From: Patiria miniata
Lineage: Eukaryota > Echinodermata > Asteroidea > Valvatida > Asterinidae
Reading direction: 5' to 3'
Assembly (NCBI RefSeq): GCF_015706575.1
Contig: NW_024037072.1
Span: forward strand, 25,979,162-26,043,161
DNA length: 64,000 nt
Shown: piece after piece, positions 1 through 15,100 of the stretch
Position numbering within the stretch: position 1 is the stretch's first letter
Layout: each line of letters starts with the position of its first letter
The notes under the pieces: model-generated
The model's input: only the letters and a program-made list of their open reading frames with translations
Told to the model about the DNA's origin: nothing
The model's database searches: none
Translations under genes and position numbers: made by a program

Positions 1-113
1 TGTCAGTCACCAGAACGGCAGCCGTTTCTACCTTGGTACCACCTTCGTCACCTATTTCATCGCTGATCGTGCAGGGAATAATGCCTCTTGCAGTTTTAGG
101 GTACACGTTGTAG
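1..113 (+). CDS. HYR exon 1 (partial, cut by window edge)
   Basis: Reading from base 2, it encodes the second half of an HYR domain: a FYLGTTFVTYFIADRAGNNASC core followed by a VHVVG end strand. It closes with a GTAAGC donor after the first base of a codon (phase 1), like the downstream HYR exons. Confidence 0.8.
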   Translation, partial: SVTRTAAVSTLVPPSSPISSLIVQGIMPLAVLGYTL

Positions 114-3100
114 GTAAGCGGATAAAGCTTCAGAACTTCCATACAGAGTGTATACTGACAGTAAAAGGTTTATCAAATACTAATAAAAATAGACTTTCGA
201 AAAGAAAACGAAAATGAAAATGCTTCCTTTCAGTGTCAATAAGGAGTTCAGGTTGGCGATTGTCTTTAAGTTTTACTGCTAGGTATATCTATGCACAATT
301 TTTTCTGCAAAAATCAAATATGTTACTTCGTGGGTACATTTAAAGTTATTGAATTTTGCAATGATAACGTATTTCCTTCAGATACAGAAAAGCCGGTCTT
401 TTTGGACTGTGCCCATGATGTCTTCATCTCGAACGGGTCCCGAGTCTTTAATTGGACCCAGCCGACCGTGGTTGATAATTCTGGAGGATCTGTTAATGTC
501 ACCAGCAACTATCCATCTGGAGTGCAATTCCTGCTTGGTGACAAGGTCGTTCTTTTCACTGCCGAGGATGAAAGCGGAAACCGTGCCACTTGCAATTTCA
601 CAGTATTTGTTGAAGGTAATTAAATCCTGCTGTTTATATTTATGAGCCACTGTAGTTGAGTCTTGATTGATCAGTTCCAGGTCTGCTTGTTTACTTGAAT
701 ATAAAAGCATTTTAATAATAACAGTTTGAGGTTAAGATTTGACATGATGCCAGTCTTCAAAATGTCAACTAATATCTGGATTGTATGTTCTTTTCAACTT
801 CGTGACAACTTTGACATATTTAGCGAGTCGTTGGGTAGATGGTTAAAATAGTTTGTGTCAAAACTGGTAAAACATACAAGATTCCAGCTCAAGTCCAGAC
901 TTGAGCCTATTTTTCCATTCTTAGACTCAAGCCAACTTCAAAAACTTGATTGTCCAGGTTTCGGACTCGTCCTCGATAAACCTGGACTCTACTACAACAC
1001 TGAGCTTCGACCTTTACGCTTCCTGGAATTCCAAATGTTTGTCGTCTTATTTGCCATTTTACAAACTCGTCTTTTGTTTTAAATAATCAAGATAGTAGAT
1101 ACCCTCCAGTAATCCAAAGCAAGACTTTTTAGCTTGCTGGCAGTTGTCCACAGCAAACAGCCGCTTGTCCGATGTCCCACTGTAATCTCACCTTTTGAAT
1201 TACTTTGTTTTCCTAACAAAAATTCTGAGCAGACTTGGAACCTCCAGTGTTCTCAAGCTGTCCCAATGGCATTGAGCTGTACCTGTACAATGACAGTACC
1301 AATGCAACGGCAACCTGGACTGAACCGAGCGCTTCTGATAATGCAGGCAACTTCACTCTTGAGCAGCAGTTCTTTCCTGGAGATGCGTTTTCGTTTGGCA
1401 TCACTGAAGTCGTTATCAATGCTACAGATGAAGCAGGCAACACAGTGGCATGTGTTTTTAACGTCACTGTCTTTGGTGAGTTTGTTAATCTCATAACCAT
1501 ACAGCAGCTGTATAGTCCCACTTATCCTAGTCCGGATTAAATATCAGGGTCATTCCATATGAACTGAACCAAAGTCCAGAAATCTTCCAAGGCCATCGAC
1601 TTAGATTTGGCTCAAAGACAATTCTTCCAGTACCTTTTTATGTATTATGAACACCTGCAAAATGTTAGGTGTCAACTCCTAAGGGTTTCTGAGATACGGC
1701 CGTCCAACGATAGGGTGCCACGCACACTTTTTGTACTCACGAGTCGCGAACGTTAATTTATAGGGTTTGAGAGGCCAATATATTGGAAATGAATCAGGGA
1801 TTTGTACTGAAACTGCTACTCGCGGTGAACTAGCACCAGGGTTTCATGCAGAATCTGCCATCAGACTAACTTGGCCTATCTTTTCTCATTTCAGAGTTAT
1901 TGGCCCCTCAAATATTAATCTTGTCATCGGCGAAAATCTAACATTCAATTTTCAAGGGGCTCCTGATGTCAGCCCAGGATCTGTTGCAGATATTTTATGA
2001 TGCTGCATTCCTTTTATTTGTGGACAAGTCCGTCTGCAATAGGAAGAATGACTACATTTAAGTCGGTCACCATGGAACCTCTGGTCGAGTTCATATGGGA
2101 TGACATATCATATTCTGTTGAATGTTAATTTTCTGTTCATCATTACCTGTTGTATAATACCACTTTAACACTGTTAAAGGCCTGTAGCAGGACAGGTAGT
2201 GGCTTTCCTCTTGAAAGCAAAAGGGTCGGCTTAAACCAATATTGTCACATGAATAATATGTTAATAATTTATTTTCTCAACACTTTCCATGTCAGATCTG
2301 TCACCTCCTGTCATTGTCGGTTGTCCGGGAAACGTGAGCACCAACACCGACCCTAGTAAGCCGACAGCCAATGTCTCATGGTCGGTAGTCATGGCCCAGG
2401 ACAACATTGAAGTGGCATCTGTGATTCCTAGCCAGGAATCGGGGACTGCATTCCCGGTTGGTATGACCCAGGTGATCTATACTGCCACAGACACATCGGG
2501 GAACACTGATGAAGACAACTGCAGCTTCTATGTTCAAGTGACAGGTACAAGTTGCATCGCCATCTCTAATGTCTGAGCATGCTGACGCTCTTACTTAAAG
2601 ATTAACTGTCTGTGCAATTTTCGACTTTCAGCCCGAAAAAATAGATTTTTTTGTTAAAATGCTACCAGTATTTTACTAGCTGTACCAAAGTGTTTACATT
2701 TTGTGGGAGACGTACGGAAAAAAAGCTCACCCACGTTTAGTTATGGAATAATTACTGTAGAAGTTCTAAAATAATTGCAGCACACGCTGTGTCCCTCCCA
2801 CCGGGGCTTTCAAAAGTGATCACAAAGTCCCGTATATTGTTTTGTGCACTGAGTCGGTACATTGTTGCACACATTGATGTAGCCCTTGTGAGTGGTCACA
2901 CAGTATATTTACCGTTCATTCTGCGATCCGGGAGTCCGTAGCATGCATGTAATATGTCTGCTGGTCAGCAATTTCCTGTACAAAATGAAATTATAAGAAC
3001 CGTAAGACTAAGAGTAACACTGCTACTTTGTGATAAATGTTTGGTTTCTCTTGACAGATAATGAGGCCCCAATGTTTGTGGATTGTCCCAGTGACATGAC

Positions 3101-6100
3101 GTTCCCCACAGACGCTGGTAGCGATGAAGCTTCTGTCAGTTGGACCGTTCCAACAGCCGTTGACAATGTCAACGTGACTGTCTTTGAAGCGTCCCACCAG
3201 CCTAATGACAATTTCTCACTGGGTACGAGGGATGTGATGTACAGGGTCGCCGACAGTGCAGGCAACAACAACACGTGCACTTTTACTATTACAATAAACG
3301 GTGAGAATATGTGGTTATATTTATGTAAGATCATAAAATACAGTTTTTGTTAAACCAATAACATAGGCAGTGAGCAATACCTTTTCTAGACATCATCTGA
3401 ATGCCTATAATGTGAGTTTTGAAAGTGGTTGGATGGGGGCAAAGGACCACTGGTGCCGGCCGGCCGTTGCAAGTTTGCAAAGTGGGGGGGGGTGTTTCGG
3501 TGAATGATGAGAAGCTTCATCTTTAAATGGTTTTAAATGATCTCCGGCAGACCCTGATTCCAAAAATTTAATTCACTTGAAGCTGACCATTGACTCAAAA
3601 ATAGTTATGTTTTCATTAACTTGGGATACTGCACGTGTTCATTATTACTTCAGTTTTGTCGCTGAAAATTGAAACAGCTGACAAAAATGAAGTCTTTAAA
3701 CAGCACTGAAATTGCAGAACCAAGATGTCAGAATGTGATGTTCCTTTTCTCCCTCTCAGATGAGGAGGGTCCAGTCTTCCAAAACTGTCCAGACAACGTT
3801 ACCGTGGAGACTGACCCAGGAAGTGATATGGCTATCGTCACGTGGGATGCACTGGTTGCCATTGACAACGGCGGTGCAGCGGTATCGCCGACCAGCAACA
3901 GTCGGTCGGGTGATTCCTTTAGCATTGGTTCCACAACGGTGTCGTACGTCGTGGCAGATCCCAACAACAATATTGGAAGATGTGAATTTGAGGTCATAGT
4001 GGTTGGTGAGTTTACTATTGGCCCGTTGTGGTCCAGTGTTGACTTTGCATTGATCTTGCGAGGTCCCTAGAATGACAAAAGAGGCAAAATGTCGAGTACA
4101 ATCACTTTTGCCTTCACCGTACAGAAAATGTTGACGGCACTGTTTGACTAACTTAATTAAGCCACACAATTGTAGGCATCTACATTTTCACTGATGTAGT
4201 AATCAAAACAGAACATCCATTAATATGTTTTAAAAACATTTTTAATGGCCTGTTTTTCATTTGTCTTGCCTTCTCAAAAACTTCTTTCTGGCGTGATAAA
4301 TGCTTTTGTTAATTTCAGTTTTTGCAATGCCAAAATATTATTGTTTTAGGCTTGTTTGAAGTTCTGGCAATTTTACAATGAGGATTGCAAGTTTGTTTGT
4401 TTGCTGCCATTTGAAATGAGTTTTTACTGTTATGGAAATGGTGACTGTATATCAGATGTCATGGGAGAATTGTAAAACTGAATTAACAGTGATGGGATCT
4501 GATTACTTCAACTGTTTTGTGATGGAAGGTTCAAGATCTGAAATTGGAGTGGATTTAAGGAAGTGGACACCATTTGCAAAAAGAATATTTTTGCCGATTC
4601 TAGAAACAACAATACAATAACTCTGAAGCAGGTTATTATCAATAACTTTACGAAATGTTAGCTCAGTATATATCATACTTTTGAGAAAACATTAAAAAGG
4701 CATCTTCCTTTTTTTCGACGCAAAGAATAAGTTTCCATTGAAAGTGCGATGACGGTAATTCCTCTGGAAAATGTCTTGAAAATCACAGCATACTATAGGC
4801 GTTCTTATTTCACAGGATGCTTTATCCTATTACTTCCAATCAAGTAGGATATTTCATGACTTTGTCCCACTTTATTTTTGAATGTTTGCAAAAAAAGCTA
4901 CTCTTTAAATGTATCAAGAAGGTGTCTTTTCCCACTCTCGAGTGTTTCCTTTCGTTTGATGACAGACAAGGAGCTCCCCGAGTTCTCCATCTGCCCCTCT
5001 GACGTGGAAGTGATCGCCACGAGAGCAAATAACACATCATTTGCCAACTGGACAGACCCCGTTGCCACCGATAACTCTGGATCCGTCAACGTCTCGTTGC
5101 CGTCCCGAATGCCTGCACAGTTTCCAATTGGGAGAAGCCCTGTTGTCTACACGGCAACCGATCCATCTGGAAACTCAGCAAATTGTTCATTCAACATAAT
5201 TGTCTTTTGTGAGTATCAGTCCTTATCACATAAAGTTATTTTCCTACCCCTTCCCCTCCCCACCCCGAACAGTTTAGCAATCCAATATTTCATCTTAAAT
5301 CTATAGTTGACCATCTACATTTAGCATAATCCTTCTGTTCCAAGACATTGTATGAGTAAATAAATAAACATATCTCAAGTAGCATCGAATTTCTTCCCGA
5401 AAATCTTATGAAGAGTCTATTGAGCTCCACATTTGCAGATTGCCGTGGGCCAATGGTTACAGTATCCAACTCACGTACAGGGGTATATGGGTTTGAATCC
5501 TGACAGTGATCTGGGTGTTTGTGTTCCTGGGCAAGACACTTTACTTCAATTGCCTCTCTACACTCAGGAGTAAAATGGGAACCTGTGTGGGTAGAGAACA
5601 GATTATGTTGATCTCTGATCTCAAGCGGCTGCAGAAAAATTGATCTCAGTCATGACCTGATGGTTAGGGTCATAATTGTGAAGTGCTTTAAGACAGATGT
5701 CTAATTTTACAAGGCACCATTCTCAATATCAGCATCACATAACTATTTTTTTTTATCCTTTTACAGCCATGGACATGCTCATGATAGCCTGTCCAGCTGA
5801 TGTGATCCTCTCATCCGACCCTGGTTTGAATAGTACCAGGATTTCATGGCCCGCACCGATCTATAACAGCAGCTTGCTGGCAGACCTTAGCAGCACCCAT
5901 GCCAATAACAGCCGCTTTGAGGTGGGACAAACTGTGGTCGTTTACACCATTACAGACACTGATGGAAGAAATGCTAGTTGTGACTTCTTCGTAACTGTTA
6001 CAGGTATGGACAAAATATGGTAATAGCTTTTAATGGAAGTCTGTGCTGAACCAGTAAATTGCACTGTATCTCCATATGACTGGATGCATGTGCGTGGATG

Positions 6101-9100
6101 TGGTGCGAAGTATGCGTGAGCGCTTTTGATTTGAATATGAACAAAACTGCAGAATGGGAAGCAGCCTAGCTGTGGGGGGGGGGGGGGAGTAGTGAGGGGG
6201 CATGGCAATCGTCACCTTTCCAGTGCCGCCCCCCCACCTTGAAATTTGTAAGTTATATAAGTGACAATGATTAACAGATTTAACAGACATTGGGCGTCTC
6301 CTCCACCCGCCCCCTGTGACATCCAGCTCCGCCCCCCCCCTCCACTTATATCGCTGGGCATATGGGTACACTGCTGAAAGGTTTCTCAACTGCCGGTCAG
6401 AGTTCCTCTTATTTTTTTCTTTACCAATAAGGGGGTAGTTGTCCATTTCAAATATAAAAGCTGCTGTGATTGGTTGATAGATTAAAAAGAAGCGGGAAAA
6501 AGTATGGATACATACGAAATTTGACAAACGATTTTGAGATATTTACATGTAATTTTGTTGTTTTTACTTATCTAATTCTCTTCCTCGGAGTCGAATTCTA
6601 TCGCTATGACTGTTGATTCTCCTCTTTGAAGCGAAAATAAGCACGACAGTAGTTGCATTAACTGGTTTGGTGAAAATCTGCTGAAAGGCAGCGAACAATT
6701 TTCAGGTACTAATTGATGAAAATGTTCTTTTAAAAGTAGGATGTTATATTGCTGTCTGTGGTCGCCTGTATTAAACGAACATAAAAGTTGTTGTTATGGA
6801 ATACACGTGAACTGTTGTCGAGGAAGTTCTCCTGACCTGGGGAGGAGGTGACGTCACACTTTCTCAGCATGCAGAAACACATTTTTTGATAAAAATAAAA
6901 ACAACGGAATGTTGGAAAAGAAAAGTAAAAAAGGTTTCTCAAAATAGGTCTCAAAACCTTTGTCACTTCTTTCAATTACTTGAATCGTTTTTGATGTACA
7001 TGTATTAAGTTTTCAGTCATTGTATTGGTTGCCCATCTTTCTTGTCCCAAAGTTTAAATTTCATGTTAAAGATTTTAATTTCATTTTTAAAGCCTATTTT
7101 GGCATTAAGTTACTTGTAAATTGACTTTATAAAAGGTGACTGTTTGTATTTAATGAATTCAGGACACGCAGCCCCGTTCTTTACGTCTTGCCCGTCCAAC
7201 GTTGTGACCAACACCACAATGGGACAAAGCTATGCTGTGGTTACATGGACTGTACCACAGGCCCAGGATGATGACAGCATACCTATTGTCATTGAGATGA
7301 ATGGCTACACGCCAGGCAGGCAGTTCACTATGGGAATGTGGATGGTCACGTACGTGGCAACGGACTCCATCGGACAGACTGCAACTTGTGAATTCAACAT
7401 CACTGTGCTAGGTACGTACTCAACTTGCGATATTGTTTTACTAAAACAATTGAACAATAAACCTTTCAATCCTTTTGGGGGCATTAGCAGAATGCTTTTG
7501 ATTTATAAATGATTCATCACACATTAAAGCCAGTATATCCATACTCCACTGAAAAAATTTCTACGAAATTAGTTTCTCCCTTACAAGGAATTGCAAAAGA
7601 AAAATGAATGTTTGAATGAAAGACCAAATTTCATTTTATTTATGTACTATGCACAAAAATTGTTACTCATGAATAATTTTGGACTTCATGCTAGAGATAT
7701 ATTGTTTTCATGCAGATTTTGGCAGCGACGTAACCAAGGGGGGCATGGGCGGGGAATGCAAAATGAGGTTTTCATTGCTAAACTTGTATTGAGTGCCCCC
7801 TCCAGAAAATGAGGCCCCTGTCAGTGCCTCCCATACAATTTGAACCCACGTTACTTTGTGGAGTTTGGACCGGAACAGCACAACTGAAAAGTGCCCCACG
7901 GTCCATATGAAACATCTCTCTCTCACTCAAAAGTTTGTTTTCTTTTACTTTTCAGATCAAGAAGATCCAGTGATCCAGGGCTGTCCTGCAGACATTAACA
8001 AGATCACCTTAGACAACGCCCCAATAATCATCATGTGGACTCCGCCCACAGCCAGAGACAATTCAGGAGAGTACACGCTCCTAGCCAACGAGAACCACAC
8101 GCCAGGAGAAACATTGAATGTTGGAACGTATGAGGTCTTCTATAAGTCACGGATCCAAGCGGAAACACAGCCCTTTGCCAATTTGAAATTATTATCGAAA
8201 GTAAGTGATGCCTGTTCTTATTTTTGTGATGCCTATTTTTATTTTCATCTATGTAGGCTTGGACTATAGAAAATAGGAAATTGATTTGTTACCGTACTCA
8301 TGATGACTGATGCAATTTCGGCAAGTCTTGAGGTATTTTGGTTCCTTACCGAGTTTATAATTTGGAGACTGCATTTCCAAGAATGAATTTAGCTGTGGGC
8401 CCACATTCAGCATTACTGCCTGATAATTAAGATTCTGAGTCTGGATCAGGATCCTTATACTCCGACAAAACGTCTGCACGCATCACGCCATTACTTTGAA
8501 AATTGAAAAATTTGATATTAACTTATGACATCATGTATAGGAAACCTTACTTCAGCTGTTTTCAATATAAGTACACTTGTGTCCAAAACATTGCAATTTT
8601 GACAGCAGATTTTATTCGAAAAGGCCGAGTAAGAAGGCAATGGTTTTATATCGCGTGGATAGGCATGAGTGAACATTGTTTTATTTGTTGGAACAAAATT
8701 AAAATGAGATGTCTGTAATAACTGGTCTTTATGGCTATTATGCACAGCGTTGAACTGTTTTCAGAGTTCTTAGGTACCACAAAGCCAAGTAGAAGCAGAA
8801 GGTCGTAAAGTCACACAGCAAAGTCACACAGCAAAGCTATTACAACCAATTTCTGGCGGAATCCAATACCAATATGTAACTCATTGAACACTTGTATGCA
8901 ATATTATGTGTGTATGACCGTGATTCTTAAGGAGTTCGTATTTCTGCATCTAATGATCGATCCTGGAGGGTGTTGCGGCAGTTGCCAACAAAAACAATTT
9001 TGATTATTCATCATTGATTGAGAGTGTTGGCGACTTTGGCAGTGATTTCATCGTGTGTGATTACTAACCAACCAAAGGGTCATCTGAACCAGTTTTATCT

Positions 9101-12100
9101 TACAACAACCAAGCCTCGCCCTTGTTCCTGAGTTCCCAGAGCTATTAACGCCTGTCATGTTGGCGCTGGATGTCAGTATGTACAATGTGATTTTGTGGTT
9201 GTTTTCCCAGACGACGCCCCTCCAGAGTTCACCTCTTGTCCTCCTAGCACCTCCGTGTCCACCGATCCTGGCCAGTCCTACGCCACAGTCGGCTTCTCCT
9301 ACCCCAGCCCCACTGATGATCGCAGCAACCCTTCGCTGTTTGGCAGTCACGCGCCTGGGCATCAGTTCCCAATCGGTGACACCACCATCACTTACACAGC
9401 CTACGACTCGGCTGGTCAGTCTGCAGAGTGTGTCTTTGTCATTACTGTCCAAGGTAAACGATTTATAAATGATCGAACAAAGTGTGACTTCGAAATATCC
9501 ATTGAGGTTGCCTCAGAGTCATTTTAGAGGGTCAAATTTAAAAAAAATCCTATGGGTAGGGGGCATCTTTGGAGAGCGTTCAGTGATCTACCTTAAAATA
9601 ATTCCTACTGATGATGCCCCCTCTGACACTATGATATTTAAGCTCACAGCGACAAAAACAATTGTTTAAAAGCATTGATGGCATGCCACTTTTGATTGTT
9701 ATGATGTGTACCTTACAAAACATGGACTATGCTCGGCCTCATGAGAAACTTCTGATGTATATTCATAGATCGCGGCGACCCTGTCATCATTGGCTGTCCA
9801 TCCGACCAAACCGTCTGTGTTCTGTCCACGACCGACGTAGCTGCCGTGTACTGGACACCTCCAACGGCAAATGACACAAGTAACTTTACCCTGACGTCTA
9901 CTAAGGACCCTGGGGATACCTTTGAGTCTGGTTCCACCCGTGTCACGTACGCAGCAACAGACTCTTTTGGTAACATGGACACTTGCTCTTTTTCCGTGAT
10001 TGTGCAAGAAACACTCCGTAAGTTTGTCATTTCTGTCTTGGTAACAAATTCTGTTTCAAATGTTATTTTCCTACTGATTTCGAGATTTCTAGATACTTTA
10101 ACATTTCCTTTGACAAATTTGATTCGAAAAAGTTGTGATTGCAGAACCACAAACAAAATAAACCTTTTGATGAAAATTTAACTTAAATTTAATTTTTCTT
10201 TATTTGTTTTTTTCCCGTTCTATCTAACTGTATAATTGAGGACTAGAGATACATACTTTTGAAATTTCACATTTACATCGTGATCACCAGTCAAGCCTAA
10301 TACTTGAATGAATAACAGTAAGATTGAAGATGGTGTGAATCTGGGATTGAATGTAGTATTCATGCAGTGCGGACAACTATTCTTTTATGCCTACCTAAAG
10401 ATGTACAAAATTATTCTATGAAGAACATAGAGAATTAAGAAAAAATATTTTCTGACTTTTTATGACAGCAACGTACGAGACTGTTGGTAGTGTTGAGTTT
10501 ATCAGTATTGGTTCCATGGTCAGCCCATTTACTTCCAGCGATGTGGCAATGAGACTTGCTACTTTAAGGGATGATGTAAGTATTGATGCCTCGGTATGGG
10601 ATATTATAATGGAGAGAATATGAAAATTGCTATTAGTCTCCTCGATTAATAGTGTGTGTTTAATTAGACTTAAATAAATCTTGCTTGTTGAGTTTCTAAT
10701 ACTTCAAATTCCCGTCTTATCCCCCTCTCAGATGGATGCACTTTTCCGGAGGAGTTCAGTCAGCAGTGACTTTGCTGGCATCACCCTCACTGGGAGCTCA
10801 GTAGAAACCAGTGACAAAGCCCTCATTGAGTTTGACATTTTCTTCACTGGTTCCCCTGCCCCCAATGATACGCAGATAACAGAAGCGTTCTATGCCGCCG
10901 TTGGACCAGTTGAGAACCAATTTGAGACTGGGAATGAGATCAGACCTGGCACATTCATGCTGAGTAAGTACACTAGCTGTCATGGAATAGTCAAGTTGAT
11001 GACGTGGTGATGCTTTCCGTCCACTTCTGTGACCCTAGTTCGAATCCCGTTCATACCGGCAAGTGGATTGGGGTTTTCAGTCCCAGCCTAATTCCACACG
11101 TTTTCCTTTAAAAAATTAAGTCTTTGGGTTTTTCTCCCAAATGAGTTTATCGTCATCTCTGCAGGCTTCTGAGCTGTAGTTCCTGTGCATTATGGTCAAA
11201 TGTTGCCCCAGGCCTGGTTGTCAATCAGGGAGACAGCACACTCAGTGATCTTCATTTTCGTTATCCACATTTAAACTTTACCCATTGGGTTTTTTAGATT
11301 GGCTTGCTAAGTCCGAGATCATGAAGTTTTGCCGAATTTTGTCGTTTTAATCCCCGACCGTCAAACCCTCCTAGACTGGTGCCGGGAAACAGATATCCTA
11401 GGTGAACCAAAATCAGGACCACAATTTCAGGTTTTTACACAGAAAAAAAAATGCTCCTGGATTGAAATTTCCTTGGGAACACAGATGAACCAATAACCTG
11501 TTGGTATCATTTGTATCAATGCTCTCTGTTGCTGCTACCTCTGTGATTATGCCCTTCGATTTGCAACCATTTCTATACCTCAATTATAATATATATATAT
11601 TTTTACTGTCGATCCGTTTGTATACATTATCTGATTTTCCACAGACTAGTCAGTACCAACTTGATTATTTGAGCTACAATGTATTCGTGTGTGGTTTTTC
11701 ATACGACCAGGTTTTACCGAGTGTCAACAGACGCTGTGTGAGAATGGAGGTAGTTGTGTCCCGCAAGGTAGCTCCTTCATCTGCATGTGTACATCATTCT
11801 GGACAGGGGACTATTGTGAAACAGGTACATGTAAATAAATGTCATTGATCCAATATTGCTGTGGTTTGTGTGTCGGGCAGTTAAAGGTATGTTACATTTG
11901 CATTTATCTCGAAATTAATCTAGCGAATTATTATCGAAAAACTTATTCGGATTGAAGATCGTAAGTCCTGGTACTCAACACCCCGTCAATTAAATTATTC
12001 CGTTCAGCTTGCTGTCATTTTATAGATGAAATCAAGAATTATATGTGATTTCCAAACATTGGTTAATTGACTGATCGTTGGAAAGTTCCTACTCACAAAT

Positions 12101-15100
12101 CATGCATATTAAAGCTTGTGCATGGTTTTTAACTGAGCTGAAATTTCCACAGGTTAGGGTTTGCACATTCTACTGTTTGTAGTGTTATTATTGAAAACGA
12201 ATAAAATGTGTGACAAGCAAATTATACTATATGCCTCTAATATGGACTGTAAATTGCTTTTGTTTTTACTTCTTAACTCTTTGCATACATTCAATCATTA
12301 TACTGGCTTAAATTGTGCTGGCTGGAAATTGCGTTTGAGTTTTTCGTTTGAATTCCATCAATTAAGGTAATTCATTCCAAACAAAAAGAGGGCCCATACA
12401 TGCTCCGTTGACAAATGTAAAGTGTCATGTACTTTACAGTGAAATGAGCCAGATTTGAAATGTGTTTAATGTGTGAATTCTCGCCATCAACGAATGTCAC
12501 AAACTCCCATTTACATTAGCTGACATGGCGCTGAGTATGAAGTGCTTAATTATTTTTGGTCATAATCCTTGATTTTACATGTGTATATCTCGGTTTTGTT
12601 TACCAGACGTCAATGAGTGTATTGAGAATAATCCGTGTGCCAGCGACCGCGTCTGCATCAATCTTCAAGGCAGCTTCTTGTGCGGATGTCCTGCTGGCTT
12701 CTTTCTTGTTGGAGACACGTGTATGGGTAAGAAACCTGAATCAAGAATGAATGTCATGGGCCCAATTTCATATGGCTCTGCTAACCACAAAATGTCGCGC
12801 TTGCGATCGCAATGTTTTGCTAGCGCGACTAGCAAAAACGTTATGCACTAAACCTGTAAACATAGAATCCTTATTTACTGGAAGTACGCACCAACAAAGT
12901 TTTCTCGCTCACCCTTTAAATTTGCTAATTCCTCTGCTACAGTAAGCAGAGACAAAGCAATCTGAAGTTATACATTCAATCACAAGACAGTAGTTTGGTG
13001 AGGGATAAATAAGGAATGCCTTTGTTTCGTTTCTTTCCAATACCTTGTATTAATTTAAATCAAGACTAGCTCGCTTGTGATGACTACAACTCTAATGCTG
13101 ATGAGGCTAAACACTGCTAGTTAAATCATTGAATTTGTGGTCATTAAGGTCTTTAAGGGTTCTCTGTCTTCAGTTCCCAAATGTCTCTTCTCTGCAGACG
13201 TCTCTGTTCAAATCATCGATCGCACCACAACGTGACCTATCCCTGGCAGTTGTCATACAACAAAGTGACGTATCGTGGACGGTTGCACAAAGTCCATAGA
13301 TGAACCGTCACTTCGTAAATTTGTCATTTTGTCGTGTCCCAAGTGAAACGTTTGTGTACAAATCATATTGGCTTTGTTTCAGCAACATCTGAGTTCAGTG
13401 GGACTTTTGCCATCACCCGCATTGGCAGCTCAGAGGCAAGATTTACCCCAGATCTGGAAGATCCAACATCAGACCGATACGAGAGATTAGTTGGAGATGT
13501 CACTAGTGTGGTAAGACAATGCTTCATTGTGTTTTTGTATTCACAACAAAGCACATAGTTTTTGCTTAACTTTCAATGTCAATGGAATGGAATAAGGTTC
13601 ATCTGTAAATTGTATAGATTAAATTCAGAGAAAACTTTGCATCGGTACAGTTTATCTCAGCCATTTTTTCCCTCTGCATGTTGCATATCGTTCCTATAAA
13701 CGTTTCTTTCAAGAAAACAGCCAGAATATCAACAACTTTAGAAAACTTAAAAATGACCTCCTATTATATCCCAAACATTGTAACGCCACAATTTTCTGGT
13801 TTTTATAATCTTTTCCCTCCCAAAAATTTGACTTTTCTTGCCTGCATCCTACTATAAGTGATTACTTTCTTGTTTACTTTCCTATAGCTGGACAGTATCT
13901 TCTCAGATGAGAGCTCATACGTCGGATCTCGTGTCCTCGGCATGTCTAGCGGCAGCATCATGATCCGATACGTCCTTGTCTTCACTGAGGACACCAGCAT
14001 GAATGAGGACGCAGTTACCAGGCAGATGAGTAGCAGTGTCTCAGCGGACGGGGAGATTGGAAGCAGTGCCCTTTACATCAGACTGTCATCACTGACCATC
14101 GCTAGCCGTAAGTAACACTTTACTGTAGAGCTGGGACTGATACCTTGGAACCTGACAGTGATGTTGGGCCTTGATGCTGGGCCTTGGCCTTAAGGCTGCC
14201 TTAAGGCTGGATTTTAGGGCCTTGGCCTTGGCCTCGAGGCTTGAGGGCAAAAGCCTTGGCCTTGGCCTTGGCCTTGATGATTCAGGGCCTTGCAATTTTG
14301 AGTCAAGGCTCTTCAAGGCCCATAGATTTTTGCATTTTCCAGATAAATCTGTTCGAAATTTTGCTGTTACCATTTTAATCGTATTACCATGGAGGAGGGA
14401 AGCACCCTGTAGATTTGTGTGTTGGGCACACTTCCACTTTTGTAGCATCACATTTTGTTACCATTGTAGTAGATTTGATGCAACAATATTCCGTATACTT
14501 GTGGGGCTAATGAGATGATCACTTTAATTGCATATGGAATAGATCTGATTGGTTGTATATGTCTCCCTGATAAGTGCTAAAGATTTGCATTTATCTGTTT
14601 TAGATAATGCTGATATTTCTGACCATGTTGGGCCAGCAAATAAAAATTTCCCAAATCAGTTTCTTGGATCCCCCTTTTGTTACACTTGGGAGAATTGTGT
14701 GTCAATATAGAAGTAAATCATTATTTTGTTTAGTTAAACAATATTGAAGACATGAACTTATACTTTAATAGATACAGTGCAGTCATAAAACGGCGTAGGC
14801 CTATGCGAGCATGTTGATTGCAATTAAAGAAATGTTGTTCTTCGTAACGAGCAATTCGTGATGATAAGGGCGGATCCAGGGGGGCCAAAAGGGCCCATGC
14901 ACCCCCCCCCCCAAAAAAAAAACGAAACCATTTTTTTTTATGTGACGTCGTAATAAAGGCAGGCAATGATAGTACACCACCATCTTTTCCTCAAAAAACA
15001 TCGGTTAAAATGGTCAGAAATTGCCTCAAATCGCACCACAGAGCATCTCAAATCTAAAAAAATTTCGGGGCCCTTAAGCGGGCCCCGAAGCCCAAGCCGT

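Noticed and set aside
1890..2000. Possible extra HYR exon after CTCATTTCAG (VIGPSNINLVIGENLTF)
   Set aside because: It lacks the HYR Cys and DxSGN motifs, has no donor before the TGA at 1998-2000, and the phase 1-1 chain is complete without it.
6030..6527. 165-codon minus-strand frame
   Set aside because: It spans poly-G/poly-C runs and an intron of the HYR gene, with no recognisable domain.
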